DNA from: Roseivirga sp. UBA6052
GTDB taxonomy: Bacteria; Bacteroidota; Bacteroidia; Cytophagales; Cyclobacteriaceae
Direction of reading: 5' to 3'
NCBI GenBank assembly: GCA_002427755.1
Contig: DIYO01000009.1
Location: forward strand, 189,296-253,295
Length of the DNA: 64,000 nucleotides
The notes beneath the pieces are model-generated. The model ran no database searches. It saw only the letters and a program-made list of their open reading frames with translations, and was not told the origin of the DNA. This document shows positions 58,497 to 64,000 of this stretch, piece by piece (the stretch's first letter is position 1; each line of letters opens with the position of its first letter). A program made the translations under genes and the position numbers.

Positions 58497-60416
58497 TTAT
58501 TTTACCTCCTCATACTCTACATCAGACACATCGTCTCCACCTGCATCAGCTGCTCCGGCACCCGCATCAGCACCTGCATCAGGTCCAGGTTGTGCACCTT
58601 GCTCAGCCTGTTGTGCTGCATACATCTCTTGAGAAGCACCTTCCCAAGCTTTGTTCAAGGCCTCAATAGCAGGATCTAATCCGTCAATATCCTGATTCTG
58701 GTGAGCAGTCTTCAAGTTAGCAAGTGCTTCTTCGATTGGCTTCTTGTTGTCCTCAGAGATTTTATCACCGTAATCTTTCAACTGCTTCTCAGTCTGGAAG
58801 ATCAAACCGTCAGCTGTATTCAACTTGTCAATTTTCTCTTTTTCCTTCTTATCTGCTTCAGCATTCGCTTCAGCTTCCTGCTTCATCTTTTCGATTTCCT
58901 CATCTGAAAGTCCAGAAGAAGCCTCGATTTTAATGGTTTGCTCTTTACCGGTTCCTTTGTCCTTAGCAGATACATTCATAATACCATTGGCATCAATATC
59001 GAATGTCACTTCAATTTGAGGCACACCTCTTGGTGCTGGTGGAATATCACTTAAGTGGAATCTTCCAATGGTTCTGTTATCCTTCGCCATTGGACGCTCA
59101 CCTTGTAATACGTGAATCTCTACTGAAGGCTGGTTGTCAGCAGCAGTTGAGAACACCTCAGATTTCTTAGCAGGAATAGTCGTATTAGACTCGATCAACT
59201 TGGTGAATACACCACCCATAGTTTCGATACCTAATGAAAGAGGTGTAACATCAAGAAGCAATACATCTTTTACTTCACCAGTTAATACACCACCTTGAAT
59301 CGCAGCACCAATTGCTACTACCTCATCAGGGTTAACACCTTTAGAAGGTTTCTTACCGAAGAACTTCTCAACTTCTTCTTGAATCTTAGGGATTCTAGTA
59401 GAACCACCTACTAAGATTACTTCGTCAATATCAGAAGTAGAATATCCAGCATCATCCAAAGCCTTCTTCACAGGCTCCATAGATCTTCTTACTAAATCTT
59501 CTGCAATTGACTCGAACTTAGCTCTTGAAAGTGATCTTACTAAGTGCTTAGGCACACCATCAACTGGCATAATGTATGGCAAGTTGATTTCTGTAGACGC
59601 TGAAGATGAAAGCTCGATCTTAGCTTTTTCAGCAGCTTCTTTCAAACGCTGTAATGCCATTGGGTCTTTTCTCAAGTCAATGTTCTCATCGTTGATGAAC
59701 TCTTGAGCTAACCAGTCAATGATCGCTTGATCAAAGTCATCACCACCTAAGTGTACATCACCATTAGTAGATTTTACTTCGAATACACCATCACCTAATT
59801 CAAGAATTGAAATATCGAAAGTACCACCACCTAAATCATACACTGCGATTTTCTGGTCAACGTCTTTCTTATCTAAGCCATAAGCTAAAGAAGCAGCAGT
59901 AGGCTCATTGATAATTCTTTTTACTTCTAAACCAGCAATCTGACCTGCCTCTTTAGTCGCTTGTCTCTCTGCATCGTTAAAGTAAGCAGGAACCGTAATT
60001 ACAGCTTCTGTTACTTCAGTTCCCAAGTAGTCTTCAGCAGTTGACTTCATTTTCTGAAGTACCATAGCTGAAAGCTCTTGAGGTGTATAATTTCTGTCAC
60101 CGATTTTAACTCTTACGGTGTCATTGTTTCCTTTTTCTACATTATAAGCAATACCTCTTAGCTCTTCAGAAACATTGCTATGCTTCTTACCCATGAATCG
60201 CTTCACAGAACTAATAGTATTAATAGGGTTAGTTATGGCTTGTCTTTTAGCCGGGTCACCCACTTTTCTCTCACCGTTGCCATTATCCAAGAAAGCCACA
60301 ATTGAAGGCGTTGTTCTTCTACCTTCACTGTTAGGAATAACAACAGGCTCGTTACCTTCCATTACCGCCACACAAGAGTTAGTGGTACCAAGGTCTATTC
60401 CAATAATTTTTCCCAT
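58497..60416 (-). CDS. dnaK: Molecular chaperone DnaK (Hsp70)
   Basis: A 639-residue Hsp70. The N-terminus is GKIIGIDLGTTNSCVAVMEG with the ATPase loop; AVITVPAYFNDAERQATKEA and VYDLGGGTFDISIL are Hsp70 signatures, and VILVGGSTRIPKIQ is the third. The substrate domain follows from about 390. The tail is alanine/glycine-rich and ends DVSDVEYEEVK, the EEVK-type end that binds co-chaperones. Standalone, with no grpE or dnaJ beside it in the window. It has a sigma-54-like promoter and TGACA/TGTCA half-sites upstream, suggesting stress control. Confidence 0.98.
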   Translation of the reverse strand: MGKIIGIDLGTTNSCVAVMEGNEPVVIPNSEGRRTTPSIVAFLDNGNGERKVGDPAKRQAITNPINTISSVKRFMGKKHSNVSEELRGIAYNVEKGNNDTVRVKIGDRNYTPQELSAMVLQKMKSTAEDYLGTEVTEAVITVPAYFNDAERQATKEAGQIAGLEVKRIINEPTAASLAYGLDKKDVDQKIAVYDLGGGTFDISILELGDGVFEVKSTNGDVHLGGDDFDQAIIDWLAQEFINDENIDLRKDPMALQRLKEAAEKAKIELSSSASTEINLPYIMPVDGVPKHLVRSLSRAKFESIAEDLVRRSMEPVKKALDDAGYSTSDIDEVILVGGSTRIPKIQEEVEKFFGKKPSKGVNPDEVVAIGAAIQGGVLTGEVKDVLLLDVTPLSLGIETMGGVFTKLIESNTTIPAKKSEVFSTAADNQPSVEIHVLQGERPMAKDNRTIGRFHLSDIPPAPRGVPQIEVTFDIDANGIMNVSAKDKGTGKEQTIKIEASSGLSDEEIEKMKQEAEANAEADKKEKEKIDKLNTADGLIFQTEKQLKDYGDKISEDNKKPIEEALANLKTAHQNQDIDGLDPAIEALNKAWEGASQEMYAAQQAEQGAQPGPDAGADAGAGAADAGGDDVSDVEYEEVK

Positions 60417-60464
60417 GATCTATTTTTAAATTTCTTTTTGCATCAATTATCCTCGCTCTTTTCA

Positions 60465-60514
60465 TCAAGGGTTGTGCCAATAGGGTTTCACTGTCATTTG
60501 GTGACACAATGTCA
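60465..60514 (-). promoter_or_regulatory. Sigma-54-like promoter with TGTCA/TGACA half-sites, dnaK
   Basis: On the minus strand TTGGCAC-AACCC-TTGA (60465-60480) has the -24/-12 layout of sigma-54 promoters (GG and GC-type centres 5 bases apart; the last C of TTGC is A). Upstream are half-sites at 60492-60496, 60502-60506 and 60510-60514, arranged as alternating inverted repeats, as expected for an activator site. The dnaK ATG is about 50 bases downstream. Confidence 0.55.
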
Positions 60515-60554
60515 GAAAAGCTATGAATGGAAAGGATTGCATTCTGCCACAACG

Positions 60555-60562
60555 TATATTTG
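60555..60562 (+). promoter_or_regulatory. Bacteroidota -7 box (TATATTTG)
   Basis: TATATTTG fits TAnnTTTG and lies 22 bases before the ATG of the acyltransferase gene. A TTG at 60537-60539 may be the -33 element. Confidence 0.6.
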
Positions 60563-60584
60563 CCCGACTTCAATTGACTGATTC

Positions 60585-61451
60585 ATGTTCATAGTCTTCT
60601 ATTTAATTGTGAAGCCAATCTCCTTGCTGCCTTGGAGTATGATTTACGGGCTATCCGACTTTCTCTATTTTGTAGTGTACAGAGTGTTTCGCTATAGACA
60701 GAAGGTGGTTGATGGTAATCTCAAAAGCTCTTTTCCTGATAAAAGCGAGAAGGAAATCGCCAAAATCAGAAACAAGTTCTACCATCACTTTTTCGACATT
60801 ATTATGGAAAGCATAAAACTCTTTAGCGCTAGCACTGAAGAGATCATGAAAAGAATGGAGGTAACAAACCCAGAGTTACTTGATAAGTTTTATGATCAGG
60901 GAAAAGACTTGGTTATCTGTGGTGGCCATTATTCTAACTGGGAGTTTGTTACACATGCGTTCCCTCCAAGAGTAAAGCACCTAATGTCTGCCATTTACCA
61001 TCAATTGAAGAATAAATTCTTCGAAAAAGTAATTCTCGAATCTAGAAGTAGAGGTGGTACCCTTATGATTTCTAGAAAACAAACGCGCGAAGGATATTAC
61101 GATACGGTAACCGAACCTGTTGGAATCATTTTCGGAACAGACCAATCGCCAACCATTGCCAAAAAAGTATACTGGACCACTTTTCTTGGACAAGAAACGG
61201 CTGTTGCCTTTGGTGCTGAGAAATTTGCCAAGGAGAGAGATGCAGTCGTGATTTGGGGTGACAATGAAAAACTAGGCAGAGGTAAGTTTAGAGTAACATT
61301 TAAGGTACTCACAGAAACCCCTCATGATGAGCCATATGGCAAAATCACAGACTTACACGTTCGTGCGCTCGAAGAACAAATTCTAAAAGAACCAGCCTAC
61401 TGGCTTTGGACCCATAAGCGTTGGAAAAGGAAGCGTAAAGCGGGTGAATAG
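60585..61451 (+). CDS. Lipid A-type lauroyl/acyl acyltransferase (LpxL/HtrB family)
   Basis: A 288-residue inner-membrane-associated acyltransferase. The N-terminal hydrophobic helix (FYLIVKPISLLPWSMIYGLSDFLYF) is followed by the catalytic HxxxxE motif GGHYSNWE (His115, Glu120). FGTDQSPTIAK and FGAEKFAKERDA are family regions, and the C-terminus is basic (WLWTHKRWKRKRKAGE). LpxL/LpxM-type enzymes move an acyl group from acyl-ACP to lipid A precursors; Bacteroidota usually carry a single copy. It has its own promoter, is divergent from dnaK and is followed by a 132-base gap. Confidence 0.9.
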   Translation: MFIVFYLIVKPISLLPWSMIYGLSDFLYFVVYRVFRYRQKVVDGNLKSSFPDKSEKEIAKIRNKFYHHFFDIIMESIKLFSASTEEIMKRMEVTNPELLDKFYDQGKDLVICGGHYSNWEFVTHAFPPRVKHLMSAIYHQLKNKFFEKVILESRSRGGTLMISRKQTREGYYDTVTEPVGIIFGTDQSPTIAKKVYWTTFLGQETAVAFGAEKFAKERDAVVIWGDNEKLGRGKFRVTFKVLTETPHDEPYGKITDLHVRALEEQILKEPAYWLWTHKRWKRKRKAGE

Positions 61452-61583
61452 TGTTTCAAACAGGAACAACCCACTGTTTTAACTCGAAACACTCTTTATA
61501 GTCTATAGAACATAACCTTCTGATTTATTGATCCTTAGCTAACTGGCATAGCACTTGAATCTTCATTGGTCAAACAAAGAACA

Positions 61584-62498
61584 ATGAAAACAATTAAGGT
61601 CATCGCATTAGCCATTTTCAGCATAGCAAGCCTAGCTGCTCATGGCCAGATTAACGGTAACGGTAACTTAGAAACGAAAGCTTTCAACTTTGAAGGCATT
61701 GAGCAAATTAAGTTTCAAGTCACAGTTAGAGCAGAACTCGATTTATCGCTCAATGATGAGTTTTTCGTAAGAACAGACGAAAATATCTTCGAACATCTAA
61801 AAGTAAAGCAGAAAGGGAACACACTGATTATCGATCAGATTGAGTGGATCGAACCTACGGCTTTACACATTACAGCAGGGCTTAAAGGACTTCAAAAACT
61901 AAGCTCATCGGCATGGGGTAATATTTCTATAAAGAATATGGAACAAGAAAGCTTTAGTGCCTACATGGATGTTGGCAGACTAAGCATGGAAGGCACACTT
62001 GTAAGTTTAAATGCCAAAGTAGGCGCAGGCAGTATTGACGCGAGAAATGTTCAAATGAAAAATGTCAATGCTCGAATCGATCAAAACGGTCGTATCATCA
62101 CAGACAATGCTCAGGTTATTAACCTAACGGGAGATGGATATGGTCAATTTGTTTACGACAGAGCTGATGTCTTAAACTGGACAGATAATACCTCTGAAAT
62201 TGTGTCATCTACATTAGAAGAATTCAAGTACCAAGAAGACAATAAGAATGACGTACTCTATGTAGACCTCAAACTGAAAAACAACTCAGGTAAAAAAATA
62301 GACATCGTATTCAGAGGCCCAATTGACGCCCCTTTTGGCTATGGAATTCCGATAAGAGCAAAAGGCGTGAAAAGTGAAAGACTACCGGTTGGAACGCGTA
62401 TTTATCAAGAATCTCTTTTAGGTAAAGATAAACTATTACTCACTATAACTGAGGATAATAAAAACGAAACACTCAATCTATTCAGCGAATCTAAATAA
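61584..62498 (+). CDS. DUF2807 (GIN domain) secreted protein
   Basis: A 304-residue exported protein. I chose ATG at 61584 because the signal peptide (MKTIKVIALAIFSIASLAAHGQ) begins there; a TTG at 61566 only adds six residues. The GIN/DUF2807 domain runs from NGNGNLETKAFNFEGIEQI to about residue 190, with short parallel strand repeats (LSSSAWGNISIKNM, VGRLSMEGTLVSLNAKVGAGSI) that predict a right-handed beta-helix. GIN proteins are of unknown role, sometimes called head GIN domain adhesin-like. The C-terminal part (KQEDNKNDVLYVDLKL) is a less conserved beta-domain. Confidence 0.85.
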   Translation: MKTIKVIALAIFSIASLAAHGQINGNGNLETKAFNFEGIEQIKFQVTVRAELDLSLNDEFFVRTDENIFEHLKVKQKGNTLIIDQIEWIEPTALHITAGLKGLQKLSSSAWGNISIKNMEQESFSAYMDVGRLSMEGTLVSLNAKVGAGSIDARNVQMKNVNARIDQNGRIITDNAQVINLTGDGYGQFVYDRADVLNWTDNTSEIVSSTLEEFKYQEDNKNDVLYVDLKLKNNSGKKIDIVFRGPIDAPFGYGIPIRAKGVKSERLPVGTRIYQESLLGKDKLLLTITEDNKNETLNLFSESK

Positions 62499-62518
62499 CA
62501 TCACAATTTTTCATCTCA

Positions 62519-62557
62519 GGAGGTGCATAGCTTAATTTTAAGTACTTTTGCACCTCC
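62519..62557. promoter_or_regulatory. -7 box TACTTTTG framed by a 9-bp inverted repeat, upstream of prfC
   Basis: TACTTTTG (62543-62550) fits TAnnTTTG and is 19 bases from the prfC ATG. GGAGGTGCA (62519-62527) and TGCACCTCC (62549-62557) are perfect inverted repeats that span it. The pair could be an operator, or a weak terminator stem for the upstream gene. Confidence 0.5.
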
Positions 62558-62568
62558 ATTTTATTGAG

Positions 62569-64000
62569 ATGAGTTTAGTACAAGAGATAGATAAGCGCAG
62601 GACCTTTGGTATCATCAGTCACCCCGATGCCGGGAAGACAACACTAACAGAGAAATTACTTCTTTTTGGTGGAGCCATTCAGAAAGCAGGAGCTGTAAAA
62701 TCGAATAAAATCGATATGCATGCCCGTTCTGACTGGATGGATATTGAAAAGCAAAGAGGTATTTCTGTGGCTACCTCAGTAATGGCTTTTGAATATGAAG
62801 GCCGAAGAATCAATCTACTCGATACACCGGGTCACCAAGACTTTGCAGAAGATACTTACCGTACACTTACCGCAGTCGACTCAGTGATTATGGTAATTGA
62901 TTGTGTGAAAGGGGTAGAGATTCAGACAGAAAAACTGATGGAGGTCTGTCGTATGAGAAGTACTCCCGTTATCTCTTTCATCAATAAACTGGACCGTGAA
63001 GGTCGCGACCCTTATGACTTGCTTGATGAAATTGAAGGCAAGTTAGGCATCAATGTACACCCTCTCTCTTGGCCCATTGGAATGGGAAAAACCTTTAAAG
63101 GGGTTTACAGTCTTTACGATAAGAGCTTAAGGCTTTTCCAGGCAAGCCGCCAGCAATTACACGAAGAAGCTACACAAATTGAAGACATTAATAGCAGTGA
63201 GCTTGAGGACTACATTGGAGAGAAAGATGCTGCTCAGTTAAGAGAAGATGTCGAACTGCTAAGCGATCTATATGGCGACTTAGATGTTGATGATTATTTG
63301 AATGGTGATGTGGCGCCAGTGTTCTTTGGTTCCGCAGTTAACAATTTTGGGGTTAAAGAATTACTAGACACCTTCTTGAATATCTCTCCTCGCCCAAAAG
63401 GTAGAATGTTAGATGAAAAGTCCATTGAACCAGAATACAAAGACTTTACCGGTTTCGTTTTTAAGATACATGCCAACATGGATCCTAAACACAGGAACAG
63501 AATTGCCTTCTTAAGAATCTGCTCAGGTAAGTTCGAAAGAGGCTTAAATTACTACCATACGCGCCAAGACAAGAAATTCAGAATCTCTCAGGCAACTGCC
63601 TTTATGGCTCAAGACAAAGAGACTATTGACGAAGCCTATCCTGGAGATATCATTGGTCTTTACGATACCGGTAACTTCAAAATTGGCGATACACTCACCT
63701 TAGGAGAAAAAGGCATGTACCGTGGTATTCCTAGCTTCTCTCCTGAAATCTTTAGAGAGGTAATCAACAAAGACGCCATGAAAACCAAGCAGCTTGAAAA
63801 AGGACTAAGTCAGTTGATGGATGAAGGGGTAGCTCAGCTTTTTAACTTTGAGTTAGGCAGCAGGAAAGCGGTAGGCGTGGTAGGACAACTTCAATTTGAA
63901 GTAATTCAGCACCGATTGAAAAACGAATATGGTGCAACCGTAGAATTTGCCCCGATGCAGCTTTTTAAAGCATGCTGGATTTCTGCTGAAGATGAGAATA
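62569..64000 (+). CDS. prfC: Peptide chain release factor 3 (3' partial)
   Basis: Release factor 3, a translational GTPase that recycles RF1/RF2 from the ribosome after peptide release. 477 codons are visible; the end lies beyond the window. The N-terminus MSLVQEIDKRRTFGIISHPD leads to the P-loop DAGKTTLTEKL. The other GTPase motifs are present: RGISVATSVM (G2), DTPGHQDF (G3) and FINKLDRE (G4). The following domain (RGLNYYHTRQDKKFRISQ, in the visible part, and AVGVVGQLQFEVIQHR) is typical of RF3. Full length should be about 530 residues. Confidence 0.96.
   Translation, partial: MSLVQEIDKRRTFGIISHPDAGKTTLTEKLLLFGGAIQKAGAVKSNKIDMHARSDWMDIEKQRGISVATSVMAFEYEGRRINLLDTPGHQDFAEDTYRTLTAVDSVIMVIDCVKGVEIQTEKLMEVCRMRSTPVISFINKLDREGRDPYDLLDEIEGKLGINVHPLSWPIGMGKTFKGVYSLYDKSLRLFQASRQQLHEEATQIEDINSSELEDYIGEKDAAQLREDVELLSDLYGDLDVDDYLNGDVAPVFFGSAVNNFGVKELLDTFLNISPRPKGRMLDEKSIEPEYKDFTGFVFKIHANMDPKHRNRIAFLRICSGKFERGLNYYHTRQDKKFRISQATAFMAQDKETIDEAYPGDIIGLYDTGNFKIGDTLTLGEKGMYRGIPSFSPEIFREVINKDAMKTKQLEKGLSQLMDEGVAQLFNFELGSRKAVGVVGQLQFEVIQHRLKNEYGATVEFAPMQLFKACWISAEDEN

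Noticed and set aside
60379..60573. 64-residue minus-strand frame upstream of and overlapping dnaK
   Set aside because: It covers the dnaK promoter and runs into the dnaK start in another frame; no domain or start signal supports it.
61566..61583. TTG start for the DUF2807 protein
   Set aside because: The ATG 18 bases later starts the signal peptide.
1..64000. CRISPR array, insertion sequence, integrase or prophage genes
   Set aside because: No regularly spaced repeats, transposase or integrase sequences were seen; the tail-like genes lack phage head, portal, terminase and replication genes.

Overview
The window reads as a chromosomal segment of a marine-type Bacteroidota, most likely order Cytophagales. 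I infer this from the gene families (DUF4920, DUF6503 and DUF2807 proteins, PafA-like phosphatase, WG-repeat and MG2/plug-like secreted proteins, many Sec or lipobox signals), from Bacteroidota-type -7 boxes (TAnnTTTG) before several genes, and from weak Shine-Dalgarno signals. The genus cannot be fixed from the sequence alone. No insertion sequence, integrase or CRISPR array was seen.

Layout. 0-8.5 kb: two secreted peptidases (M28, cut by the left edge, and M14), a DUF4407 membrane protein, a tricorn-like protease and two small enzymes. 8.5-15.8 kb: a repeat-rich intergenic patch, pruA, a YjjG-like nucleotidase with an ArsR-type regulator, and a CPBP protease/SDR operon. 15.8-26.3 kb: two tandem paralogous ~900-residue secreted MG2/plug-like proteins, a pentapeptide-repeat protein, and a four-gene operon with a 7TM transglutaminase-fold protein, an ATP-grasp ligase, a small membrane protein and an outer-membrane barrel. 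26.3-32.4 kb: DUF4920 lipoprotein, HTH protein, WG-repeat protein, PafA-like phosphatase and a small secreted protein.

32.5-56.0 kb is the most notable part: a contractile injection system of the extracellular (eCIS; Afp/PVC/MAC-like) type. In order it holds a membrane-anchored GH18-fold protein without the usual catalytic Glu, a two-TM protein, a DUF4255 (Afp16-like) terminator, an unrecognised 339-residue protein, one sheath, two tube proteins, a DUF5908 micro-gene (59 aa), a LysM hub protein, a VgrG/gp5-gp27-like spike, gp25, two large baseplate proteins flanking a fibre-tip-like protein, a 1258-residue tape-measure protein, an AAA+ ATPase and a methyltransferase. A DUF4157 (eCIS-core) protein with an HExxH motif and four acidic repeats follows on the opposite strand. 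No separate PAAR tip and no adenovirus-type fibre are seen. A 16-nt leader ending in ATG occurs both at the left edge of the cluster and at the DUF4157 start, which suggests shared expression control.

56-64 kb: tRNA-Ala(GGC), an NlpC/P60 lipoprotein, a CAP-domain protein, a repeat-rich intergenic stretch, dnaK with a sigma-54-like promoter, a lipid-A-type acyltransferase, a DUF2807 protein, and prfC cut by the right edge.
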